From Echinostoma caproni (lineage: Eukaryota > Platyhelminthes > Trematoda > Plagiorchiida > Echinostomatidae), in the NCBI GenBank assembly GCA_900618425.1, contig UZAN01045264.1, positions 1,232 through 17,081 of the forward strand: 15,850 bases of DNA, read 5' to 3'. The position numbers were made by a program, and so were the translations under genes. This document shows, piece after piece, positions 1 to 6,789 of this stretch (position 1 is the first letter of the stretch; every line of letters begins with the position of its first letter). The notes beneath the pieces were generated by a model. The model was not told the DNA's origin and made no database searches. It saw nothing but the letters and a program-made list of their open reading frames with translations.

Positions 1-320
1 GGTAGGCGAACCCGGGCATCGTCCCCAAGATTGGCCAGTTCGACCGTGAACACGTCCCTGTATCGACTTTATTAGGATTCGAAAGTCACACCAGCATCGG
101 GATCGTAGACAAACTCGGTCATTGTTCGGGCGTAATGGTCCAATGACGAGGGGGAATTTGAGGGAGCAGGCTGGCCAAACATGCCTAGTCGCTCGAACAG
201 CGCCTCGATAGTCTTGGCCTGCAACTGGATGAGATGCTTGATGTCGGGGTCGAGGTGGGCATTTTGCGTGGCATTCACTGAATACACCGTCGCCAAATAT
301 GTTGTGACGTTGAGTTGCAC
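1..320 (-). pseudogene. gag: Ty3/Gypsy gag N-terminal fragment, broken, runs off left edge
   Basis: The minus-strand frame starting at 320 reads about 82 residues, then two adjacent stops (TAATAA, near 70-75). It continues in the same frame as DVFTVELANLGDDARVRL to the window edge. The pattern of a Phe/Tyr-rich 'VTFES' stretch followed by RYRDVF, then a TVELANLGDDARVRL helix, is typical of gag in Mag-type Ty3/Gypsy elements, where the capsid packages element RNA. The two stops lie where this family usually has Trp-Tyr, so they look like point mutations rather than an insertion. The first codon is GTG, with an in-frame stop upstream and no ATG, so the start codon is probably lost. Gag lies directly after a primer-binding-like site and an LTR-like block, as at the 5' end of an LTR element. 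The family call is from motif recall. Confidence 0.75.
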
Positions 321-335
321 GGATCGGCCAGATTA

Positions 336-350
336 CCTGAGCCCCGACCA
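336..350 (-). promoter_or_regulatory. Putative tRNA primer-binding site of the Gypsy element
   Basis: On the minus strand the sequence TGGTCGGGGCTCAGG lies between the LTR-like block and gag. Primer-binding sites begin with TGG because they pair with the CCA end of a tRNA; the plus strand here ends ...CCGACCA. The position, one or two bases beyond a possible LTR terminus ending in CA, is right. I could not name the tRNA. Confidence 0.45.
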
Positions 351-351
351 G

Positions 352-646
352 TGACAGCAAAGACACATGAATAGAACCGTGCGACCCAGAGATAGAGTAG
401 CCATTCCCTAATGCCCGACTGCCGTACCCAAAAGAGACTCGGTCAGACAGCAAAGATAGGATAAACGCACAGACCACTACTATCCCCAGAACCCGACCAG
501 GAAGAAGGAAGGCAGGCCTTCAGGCGAGGTTGTATATTCGACTCGACCCAAAAAGGCGGAGAATACGGGCAACTCCTCCGTTTATATAAAATTTGGGGAT
601 CGGCCATCAATGACCATGGAAATTAGCTTCAGAATGGCAAGTCACA
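352..646 (-). repeat. Putative LTR of the Ty3/Gypsy element, boundaries tentative
   Basis: The block just upstream of the primer-binding-like site and gag can be read on the minus strand as starting TGTGACTTGCC and ending GCTGTCA, giving TG...CA ends with a weak inverted match (TGAC/GTCA). It contains a TATA box (TATATAAA, 581-588) followed by a GC-richer leader, which suits a U3-R promoter. At about 295 bp it is of plausible length for this family. No second copy is visible in the window, and no purine-rich tract precedes the proposed 5' end, so the right-hand boundary is weak. Confidence 0.45.
581..588 (-). promoter_or_regulatory. TATA box in the LTR-like block
   Basis: TATATAAA on the minus strand is followed by ACGGAGGAG and a GC-richer leader that runs towards gag. 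This is the expected layout of an LTR polymerase II promoter. Activity cannot be judged from the sequence. Confidence 0.45.
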
Positions 647-732
647 GGAAAATGGGCCAATTTTATAAAAATAATTAGAAAAATAGGAAAATATAAGGAA
701 AATAGTCAATTTTAAAGTGAAAAATAGGGTCA

Positions 733-1319
733 ATGTATCAGGATGAACATATTTCGTTGATGTATTCGAGTTTGTGACGGAGACAAGGATTGCATAAACG
801 TAGACAAACATTGCACGTGGTCTTGTATCCCAATGGAATCCATGTTGCGTGGCATGAAAAATTCTCCAGGCAGTCGTAATGTATCTAAACGAGTTCAGCT
901 ACTGCTCACTGGATGTCTGCCTTAGCGCATGTTCTAATGCCTAACAGAACAAGAGGTAACGTCTAGTACCAATTAAGGTTCTCATGTGCCAGAAGGACAC
1001 CATCAAGTTAACGCTGAAAACTTTCGACTAAACCATTAAATGCTGGATGGCAAGCATTTGTGCGGATGCGTTCCGTATCCAGTAATCGTGTTAGCGAAGA
1101 GAATAATTCTGATTCGAATTGTGCTCCGCTGTCATTCGTGACAGTAGAGGCACAACCGTAGAGTGCTATCCATCGTTCTACGAAATGTCGAGCCACTGCT
1201 TCGGCCGTGACAGTTTAGATGGGAATAGCCTCCGGCCATCTAGTGAACCTGTCAATACACTTGAGTAAATGAGTATACCCGTGTGACGGTGGTGATGGGC
1301 CTACAATATCGATATTATA
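733..1319 (-). pseudogene. pol: Ty3/Gypsy integrase core and C-terminal region, degenerate
   Basis: Minus-strand reading gives the retroviral-type integrase fold that inserts element DNA. It runs as YNIDIVGPSPPSHGYTHLL (first catalytic Asp, 1308-1310), then CIDRFTRWPEAIPI, then AVARHFVERWIALYG, then TNDSGAQFES (second Asp), then ACHPAFNGLVESFQR (catalytic Glu). It continues as HENLNWY, LPLVLLGIRTCAKADIQ and, after a frame change, LRLPGEFF and KYVHPDTL near 735. All three D,D,E residues survive, but several stops and frameshifts occur between 730 and 1205. The region from 650 to 730 is very AT-rich; a possible GPF motif there is too weak to claim. The N-terminal HHCC zinc finger is missing at the right end, where a non-LTR fragment begins at 1319. 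The family assignment is firm; the exact clade (Mag-like) is recall. Confidence 0.9.
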
Positions 1320-1747
1320 TTGATTATTATTAGTCGTGTCATTTCTATTCCTGTGAATGAATTAGTTTTAAATCTTTCAGAGTATTACGTAACATCCTGT
1401 TTGAAATTTACTGAGAGGATTCTCACAGATCCGGACCACCCATTGCATGTAGAACTGAAACTTTGTCGCTCCCATCATTCAACACGATCCCGATTCCGCC
1501 AAATTTAATCTAGAATTAACACACACCGCTATTCAGCCATACCGTATCTTGCTCGTCTACTCATAAACAAAAAGCGGACAATGAGTAAACCTTGTCTTAA
1601 CCTTAAATTATGCAATGTCCCCATGCCTGTAAAACATTTTCTCCCCGTTGATTATGTACATTGTGACGGTTAACGTGTATGATTTTTGAACTGAAATGTG
1701 AGCTCCATTGCTTGCAAAAGTTACACACAATACAATACAATATAATA
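1319..1747 (+). mobile_element. 3' end fragment of an L2-like non-LTR retrotransposon inside Gypsy pol
   Basis: The plus frame from 1320 reads 62 residues, including NLSEYYVTSCLKF, ERILTDPDHPLH and CRSHHSTRSRFRQ. After an in-frame stop it continues in the same frame with INTHRYSAIPYLARLLINKK. This is the extreme C-terminus of an L2/CR1-superfamily ORF2. The element at 7372-10168 shows the same order of blocks (ILNDP, CRSHASPRS, YRNSTGPYLARTL), so I infer they belong to one family although they point in opposite directions. The fragment ends with a short tail built on ACAAT (about 1725-1745), as expected of target-primed insertion. It is 5'-truncated at 1319 against the Gypsy integrase. I see no clear target-site duplication. 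The 1600-1720 part should be 3' UTR. Confidence 0.75.
1723..1747 (+). repeat. ACAAT-type simple tail of the L2-like fragment
   Basis: About four imperfect units of (A)CAAT(A) close the non-LTR fragment. Short 3' simple repeats are typical of this group and mark the 3' junction with the Gypsy sequence. Confidence 0.5.
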
Positions 1748-2270
1748 GACATCACAAAAGTTGGTACCGTTAGAAGTCATTAACGGTATTAGCTGACATC
1801 TTAAGGAAGTTGAATGGACCGCCTCCTCGAATCATTTGCATGGGCGTCAGCCATAGCACTGATATCTAAAAATGACTTTATCACATTAACGTGAATACGT
1901 GATAAACCGTCCGCAACACAATTTGACTTGCCTTGGAAATGCTCAATGTCAATCGTGAAATGTGAAATACAGTCTTATTGTCTGGTTTCTTGGGTTGAGT
2001 AACGGTCAGCTTAGTATGCAAAGCATACGTTAAAGGCTTATTGTCTGTATATGGGGTGAAATCTCGACCTTCGATTGTATGTCTAAAATGCTTAATGCTT
2101 AAGCTGCCAGCAGCTCGCGTCCCAAAGCACTATATGTGGTTTCTGTGGGTGAAAGGCGTCAAGAGTAAAACTCAAGAGATTGCCAAAACCCAGAAACCTG
2201 CTGTTGCAAGACCGCTCCAAGTGCAAAGTCTAAAGCGACAACCGCTATACAACCGCTACGCACTAAATTT
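1748..2270 (-). pseudogene. pol: Ty3/Gypsy RNase H domain, degenerate
   Basis: Minus-strand frames give the RNase H module that removes the RNA strand during reverse transcription. It reads DFALGAVLQQQVSGFW, LSPTETTYSALGRELLAA, HTIEGRDFTPYTDNKPLTYA (Asp of the active site) and, after frame changes, DIEHFQGKSNCVADGLSRI (the final Asp, near 1900). The first catalytic Asp appears lost: the position normally filled by Asp in the VDAS motif is Val here. Beyond DGLSR the frame continues with FLDISAMADAHAND, a typical spacer, and fades out near 1760 where the L2-like tail begins. At least two frameshifts and several stops are present. It is in the same orientation as the integrase across the inserted fragment, so both probably come from one copy. 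Confidence 0.88.
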
Positions 2271-2329
2271 TGACCGTTGGGACACTACGAGCTGCGGTCA
2301 GAAAGGTGACACCAAGGGTGTTAGAAAAA

Positions 2330-2914
2330 TAGATTTATAGCAGATGAAGCGGTCCTCGCGGACCGAAAATCCCAGATTCAGCATTCGGTCTACTAGAGCA
2401 AATACCGTTGGTTCTGTGGTCGTAGCCACTCGAACCAGAAGCTCTACGGTGTTCATAACATGACACTTTTTAGTGTTTAGCTCCAAGTCCCACTTTTGTA
2501 TCCATCGGACAACCTAGCCAGATCAGCTTCCGGTTGACCTATCGGCCCTGAGTTCACTAGTTTTACGTAATTCGCAAAGATGAAGGCAGGACCCGCTAGT
2601 TCTTGGACCAAGTCGTTTATAAACAGCAGGAAGAGCATCGGACCTAGCACTAAACCCTGAGGCACTTCACTGGATATGCTGCAAAAATTGGACAGAGCTT
2701 CTCCCACCCGAACTCTATAGGTCCGGTTGATGAGGAAATTTTCTATCCATCTAAGTAGAGCTGTTGGGAGACCAAAGTCCCTGAGCTTTATTAGTAGGAG
2801 CCGGTGATTTACCGAGTTGAAAGCTTTACTGAAGTCCAAGTAGCACACTTCGACTTTCTGATCTTTATCTAACCTCCTTTTAAATTCGTCTAAGAAACAA
2901 AGAAGATTGCTCAA
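2330..2914 (-). pseudogene. RT palm of CR1-like copy A, catalytic motif destroyed
   Basis: After a frameshift the RT continues with SNLLCFLDEFKRRLDKD and CYLDFSKAFNSVNHRLLL (motif A, catalytic Asp kept). VPQGLVLGPMLFLLFIND follows (motif B, with Ser replaced by Leu after QG). The motif C position reads FANYVKLV: both Asp residues of the usual F/YADD box are replaced, so the polymerase would be inactive even with frames repaired. A further shift near 2480 gives LELNTKKCHVM and RMLNLGFSV, the start of the thumb, after which recognisable sequence stops at about 2330. The C-terminal domain is missing. Confidence 0.88.
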
Positions 2915-3522
2915 ACATGGCCTCTTTTGAGAAAGCCGTGCTGGGCAGGGCTAATCAACCTATGTCGAGTGACGTGCTCACAGAAAGAATTCCTAAGAAT
3001 GGTTTCTAAACCTTTACACAGCACGCTGGTCAAACTTACGGGGTTGTAGTAATCAGGTTTCTTCCCATCTCCGCTCTTGTGGATGGCTACCGCTGTGGCA
3101 GTCGCCCAATCTCTAGGTACTCTCCCAGCCCTTAGGGATTCCTGGTATCGCGCGGTTATTGCAGGGGCGAGCACAGGAGCTAGTGGTCTGATGACGGCCG
3201 GGTGTAGCCCGTCGCTTCCAGTAAACTTGTTTACGTTCAAGCTCTCCCGGACCTTAAGAACACTACTAGCTGAAATTTCCACATCGCTCATTGGAGGGGT
3301 GTCTCGACACTTTCGTTGGACCGCACGCCCATCGTCTATTTTATAGACGTTTTCAAAATACCTGAGCGTCTCACATTTTTCGTAATCTGAGATAGTCAGC
3401 CCACCTCCGGGGTTCTCCAAAGTGTCTACCGATTGTCTTGGTGAAGTCTTCGGTTGCACATAGCTATAGTACTTCTTGGGTTCCCGGTGCGCTCTATTGA
3501 CGCCTTTCACTTCGAAGGTCAT
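2911..3522 (-). pseudogene. RT N-terminal part (linker, fingers) of CR1-like copy A
   Basis: About 203 codons stay open. They start with VNRAHREPKKYYSYVQ (pre-RT linker) and FTGSDGLHPAVIRPLAP (RT motif 0/1). RAGRVPRDWATATAVAIHK follows, with KPDYYNPVSLTSVLCKGLE (motif 2; Pro-Ile/Val-Ser-Leu) and HRLISPAQHGFLKRGHV (start of motif 3). The frame then shifts near 2914 into the palm. This is the fingers subdomain, which binds template and incoming nucleotide. Its length and motif order are normal for CR1-like RTs, so little has been lost here beyond the frameshift. Confidence 0.88.
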
Positions 3523-3529
3523 TTTCGGA

Positions 3530-4140
3530 TGTTTTGCTAGCTTTTTTGTATAGCTTTCCGTCTTCTTATATTGTAATCATCGATGATGCCCTCCTCCTCC
3601 ACCATTGCGGTTTTTGTGTATCACCCCGAGGTTGCAAAGGGGCATGCCTATCAGTCAGCTCTAATAGCTGGTCATGGATTGTCCCCATTGTTGATCAACG
3701 GACACATGTTATTTGCGGAACCATGTCCTGGTTTGGGCATCTCGCCTCAAGTCCTCGACGTACATTCGCCCGAAATTGCGGCACTACCCGCGGGGTGGCT
3801 CTTCCTTTGCAATGCATGTTTCTGACAACAGTACATTGTGATCGCTTTTACCGAGAGGAACCTCCTGTCTTAGGTCGCTGATCTAACTCTCTTGCTGAGT
3901 GAGGACCAGATCCAAGGTAGACGGTCTCTGACCTGGCCGGATACGCGTTGGTTCTTTCACGTGCTGGTGAAGCGATGCCGCATGGAAGCAGTTCATGAAC
4001 TCATCTTCCGCTTGCTCCGCTCCCTTGTCCTCATACTGCCATTCTATTCCGGGTAGATTTAAATCCCCCTTTATAATCGGCGAGTGATTTCCCCTACCCG
4101 ACGTCTCCGGAGTGTACCGTGCAAGACAGATGAAACGTAA
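3530..4140 (-). pseudogene. Endonuclease C-terminal half and linker of CR1-like copy A
   Basis: One minus frame reads PIIKGDLNLPGIEW (4055-4080 region), the GDFN-type active-site motif of the endonuclease with Leu for Phe. HQHVKEPTRIRPGQRPSTLD follows, then LVLTQ, a stop at 3883-3885, and PLGKSDHNVL, whose SDH is the terminal endonuclease motif. The domain would nick target DNA. A linker follows (NFGRMYVEDLRRDA, WFRK, VSVDQQWGQ, then in another frame KPQWW), with stops and at least one frameshift before the RT-containing frame at 3522. The first half of the endonuclease, with the catalytic ETW motif, is absent. Confidence 0.82.
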
Positions 4141-4461
4141 TTAATAAGGGTTAACAAGTCTCACAGAACGGTTCGCACCACTGAGGGAAGGACGAACCAG
4201 ACATAGACTAATATGGTTCAAATCTTGGATAGAGAGGGCACTAAAAATTTGCCGACAATACTAGGATCAGTTTACGTTTTACGGCACTCAACCAGCGTAT
4301 ATTGACTACAAGCGGGCGCGCAACAGATGTCAAGATCTCCAAAGGCGTGCCAAATATGACTTTGAGTTCAACTTAGCATGAGGCGTCAAAAAGAATCCCA
4401 AAAGCTTCTATGCGTACGTGCAAGTCAACGCACGTACACGGGAGAGTGAAGGAGCACTAGC

Positions 4462-4836
4462 TTGCCCGATGGAAGCATAGCTACGTGTAACCGCGATAAA
4501 GCGGAAACCCTACTTAAGTTCCTCAAAAGCGTTTATAGGATCCCAGCGAACTTTGATAATCCGGGTTTAGCAAGATCAACTGATACGTCAGAGTTTGCCG
4601 AAATTGTCATCTGTGAAACAGATGTACATCGAGAATTCCAGACGCTCAACAAGCACATGTTAGCAGGTCCGGATGGAGTCCATCCAGCCATGGTTCAGCC
4701 GCTGGTTAGGGAAGGACTAGTCGGGCTGCTAACTGTACTTTTTGGGGAATCAGTGCAAACTGCTACGCTACCTCAGGGAAAATGCTATGAGCATGGATTT
4801 AAAGATCTTAACATCTTTTCGATGGAGCTTAGATGA
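4462..4836 (+). pseudogene. RT N-terminus fused to C-terminal domain in copy B
   Basis: This 124-codon open frame starts on TTG, so there is no true start here; it is the middle of ORF2. Residues 1-100 match the pre-RT region and RT motif 0/1 (GPDGVHPAMVQ). Residues 105-124 match the C-terminal LGLFSLE-type motif as LNIFSMELR. Because the two parts share one frame across the deletion join, the frame stays open, but there are no catalytic residues. It is best read as a deletion product, not a new gene. Confidence 0.8.
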
Positions 4837-4867
4837 GTGAGGACAGATCTGATAGAGACTTTTAAAA

Positions 4868-5128
4868 TTGCNAATTGCAAGAGGTCTATCGGGACTCAAC
4901 CTAGATGACCCTTTTACGATTTATAGTGCTCAAAACATGAGAGGTTATGGCCATAAATTTCAACAAAACCATGCCAGGTTGGAAGTACGGGCCAACTACT
5001 TTGCATACAGAGTCATATCTATGTGGAACAGATTAACAGTAGAAGAATTCAACTGCGTCAATGTTAACGCCCTCAAGGTGGCCCGGGACGCATGCTGGTC
5101 AACAACGTTCCCCGAAGTTGGTATTTAG
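4868..5128 (+). pseudogene. C-terminal end of CR1-like ORF2 in copy B
   Basis: The frame reads MRGYGHKFQQNHARLEVRAN, YFAYRVISMWNRLTVEEFN and VNALKVARDACWSTTFPEVG then stops. The YF-x-RV-x-x-x-WNRL block followed by a W-x-x-x-FPE tail is the conserved end of CR1-like ORF2. After the stop the sequence AACATCAATAATAAAATCC may be a short 3' tail. One N lies at 4872. Confidence 0.85.
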
Positions 5129-5310
5129 AGTAAGAACATCAATAATAAAATCCAATTCAGCTGAAATTTAGTGAAATAGAGTAAACTCGGGCTAGATTGT
5201 TGGAAATGAAACAGTTTATTTATGAGCCATTTGCCGACCTTCTGTATCACTGTGCACGTCCCTGGCTCAACTGCAACTCTTCCTCCGAAATGGTAAATCT
5301 TCCATTTTGA
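5129..5310. other. Unassigned spacer with a minus-strand AATAAA
   Basis: I recognise no transposon in this stretch. The plus-strand TTTATT at 5215-5220 reads AATAAA on the minus strand, 91 bases past the stop of the minus ORF at 5311, a suitable distance for a polyadenylation signal. Confidence 0.4.
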
Positions 5311-5829
5311 CTATTCCCATTCTGTTCTTTGAACTCGTTTCCGCGCATCATCTCTCGAGCGGATATTCTCACCTCCAGTTCTGCGTCTTCTCAAATGTTC
5401 TTCATAAGACAATCGTTCACATTGATGTACTCTCCATAACAGACCATGCACAGTTGTAATACGAATGTACTCCGGGCTCTCGCAGCGCAGCGGAGTGAAC
5501 GGATATGCGCGACAGGATGTCCCTTGGCTCGTATTCTCACAACGGGAGACGGTACGAGGCTTTACGGGCGACAAACGACGAACGACGACGGGGAACGGCG
5601 GTGAGAATGCGGGACACGGGTTGGCGAGGAAACACTGGCAGACAGGTCTTCCGTGGGTCGGGGTTGAGGTTAAACCTTCAAGATAAAGCAAACAAAACGT
5701 CATGAACCGGAAAGGTCCCGTGAGATACAAGCACTCACGATAAAATATACTGGCGTGGTTACCGAGCGTTAAACAGTACTCCATTATGTGACCTTGTCCG
5801 CTTTGTGTTTCTTTTTCACCGCAATGCAT
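5311..5829 (-). CDS. Unrecognised 172-codon minus ORF, possible host exon
   Basis: I do not recognise this protein. The frame is open for 172 codons in a locally CpG-rich patch (about 5460-5660), which also keeps two plus frames open, so openness alone is weak evidence. The N-terminal half is Cys/Pro-rich and looks non-coding. The last 80 residues look more protein-like: ESPEYIRITTVHGLLWRVHQ is followed by SYEEHLRRRRTGG and a basic, acidic-mixed end (RSRDDARKRVQRTEWE) that could form a charged helix. AATAAA follows 91 bases after the stop. It could be the 3' exon of a host gene, part of an unidentified element's UTR, or chance. No signal peptide or convincing membrane segment is seen. Confidence 0.3.
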   Translation of the reverse strand: MHCGEKETQSGQGHIMEYCLTLGNHASIFYRECLYLTGPFRFMTFCLLYLEGLTSTPTHGRPVCQCFLANPCPAFSPPFPVVVRRLSPVKPRTVSRCENTSQGTSCRAYPFTPLRCESPEYIRITTVHGLLWRVHQCERLSYEEHLRRRRTGGENIRSRDDARKRVQRTEWE

Positions 5830-6109
5830 CTTAACGATGTCTTCTGTAAACGTTTGAAAATTACGTTAATACTCTCTTCGTACCTTTACTTTTTGCTCTC
5901 GAACGTTATCGTTTTAACGCTGTTGTACATTTGATCATGTGCACTAGCATGTTTCACGGTCTTCGTGAAATATACCGTTATTATTATTAATATTATTATT
6001 GTTGTTCTCAAACTGACTGTCCTGTCACATGTGATCTGTGTATACGAACGTATGTGTACTTGATGTCTCTAACCAATGAGGCAAGGAGATATCCTTGCTT
6101 GTTTTCCTT
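5830..6109. other. AT-rich spacer without recognisable genes
   Basis: I see no coding match here. It holds a TTA microsatellite (5978-6006) and a perfect 7-bp inverted repeat with a 4-nt loop (GCAAGGA / TCCTTGC, about 6081-6098). The CR1-like copy E starts at about 6110. Confidence 0.4.
5978..6006 (+). repeat. TTA trinucleotide microsatellite
   Basis: About nine imperfect units of TTA/ATT, ending in GTTGTT. It could be a simple repeat or the remnant of a retrotransposon tail; no coding fragment ends next to it. Confidence 0.75.
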
Positions 6110-6569
6110 CTTTTCACGAGGGGTACAGAGACAAAAGGTGGAGAATTACAGTTCAGTTAATCTCACGAGCATCTTGTTTAAAGCTCTAGAGCTAATCCTC
6201 CGAACCCATCTAGGCGAACACCTCACTCAGCACCGATTGCTGATTGCGGCACAGCATGGGTTTTTAAAGAGAAAATCGTATCTTAGCAATCTGTTGCACT
6301 TCTTAGATGACGTCACAGCGAGACTGGACGAGGATAAGGAAGTGAAAGTATGCTATCTGAACCCCAGCAAAGCATTTGACTCAGTGTATTATCGCTTACT
6401 TTTGGCCAACTTAGATGCTCCAGAGATAAGGGGAAACATCCACAAGTGGTTAACAGCTTTCCTCTCGCTCAGGTTTGGGTCGGAGATGCGGACTCACCCG
6501 TGCAAACTATTGCTAATTGAGTACTACAAGATCAATTACAGGCTCACTCCTGTTCTTGCTTTATATTAA
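6110..6569 (+). pseudogene. RT fingers and palm motif A of copy E
   Basis: The frame reads VENYSSVNLTSILFKALELI (motif 2), HLTQHRLLIAAQHGFLKR (motif 3) and YLSNLLHFLDDVTARLDED. CYLNPSKAFDSVYYRLLL, motif A, follows. The catalytic Asp of motif A is replaced by Asn (AAC, 6361-6363) and the next Phe by Pro, so the polymerase is inactive. After about 6490 the frame no longer matches; motif B resumes in another frame near 6525. The start coordinate is where the family match begins, not a start codon. Confidence 0.88.
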
Positions 6570-6786
6570 TGATCTTCCTGAGCGCCTTTGCTCGCCTAGC
6601 TTTATATTTCCGGACGACGTCAAAGTTGTAAGATCAAATGGGAGAGCGGAAATAGGGAGGAACATAGGAGCAGTGCTCAAGTGGTCGAGTACATGGGATC
6701 TACCTCTCAACATAGGAAAGAGTCATGTCTTGACCACTCGAGACAAGGGGTTGATAGTGGGAGCAGTCATGGCGGTTTTTTACTAG
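6517..6786 (+). pseudogene. RT motifs B and C of copy E
   Basis: The frame reads SITGSLLFLLYINDLPERL (end of motif B; the PQG part is eroded upstream). SFIFPDDVKVVRSNGRAE follows, with FPDD at 6607-6618 in place of F/YADD, keeping both Asp but not the Ala. WSSTWDLPLNIGKSHVL follows, the helix and GKSH block after motif C. The frame stops at 6784. It overlaps the previous frame, marking a frameshift. Confidence 0.87.
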
Positions 6787-6789
6787 GAA

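Larger units (their letters stand above)
2330..4140 (-). mobile_element. CR1-like non-LTR retrotransposon copy A, 5'- and 3'-truncated
   Basis: Reading leftwards from 4140, the minus strand gives the last third of an apurinic-type endonuclease, a linker, and an RT up to just past the palm. The element's N-terminal endonuclease and ORF1 are missing on the right, where an opposite-strand copy begins at about 4151. Its C-terminal domain and 3' UTR are missing on the left, where Gypsy RNase H begins. CR1-type elements copy their own RNA at a nicked chromosomal site. Frameshifts near 2480, 2914 and between 3540 and 3700, plus several stops, show it is dead. Confidence 0.85.
4151..5128 (+). mobile_element. 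CR1-like copy B, internally deleted for the RT core
   Basis: The plus strand reads LTSLTERFAPLREGRTRH then WFKSWIERALKICRQY (post-endonuclease linker). GVKKNPKSFYAYVQ follows and, from 4462, a 124-codon frame with CNRDKAETLLKFLKSVYRI and MLAGPDGVHPAMVQPLV (RT motif 0/1). At about 4770 the sequence passes from TATLPQ straight to YEHGFKDLNIFSMELR, which belongs to the C-terminal domain beyond the thumb. The whole fingers-palm-thumb core, more than 1 kb in related copies here, is gone. After an in-frame stop (4834-4836) VRTDLIETFKIA continues, then a frameshift near 4872-4900 leads into the final segment. The ambiguous base at 4872 lies at that shift, so part of the break could be an assembly error. 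Confidence 0.85.

Noticed and set aside
629..811. 60-codon minus ORF as an independent small gene
   Set aside because: Its KYVHPDTL part is the C-terminal end of Gypsy integrase in a shifted frame; the rest is AT-rich and low complexity.
2041..2340. 99-codon plus ORF
   Set aside because: It is antisense to the Gypsy RNase H, which is recognisable on the minus strand across the same bases.
3077..3881. Three plus ORFs of 80-115 codons
   Set aside because: They lie antisense to the RT and linker of CR1-like copy A and show no family motif.
4151..5128. Twin-priming inversion of a single CR1-like copy (A plus B)
   Set aside because: Both arms contain the RT motif 0/1 region, so they cannot be complementary halves of one copy.
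5465..5705. Two overlapping plus ORFs in the CpG-rich patch
   Set aside because: Open frames on both strands are expected from GC-rich sequence; neither shows a motif, and no start or end signals support them.
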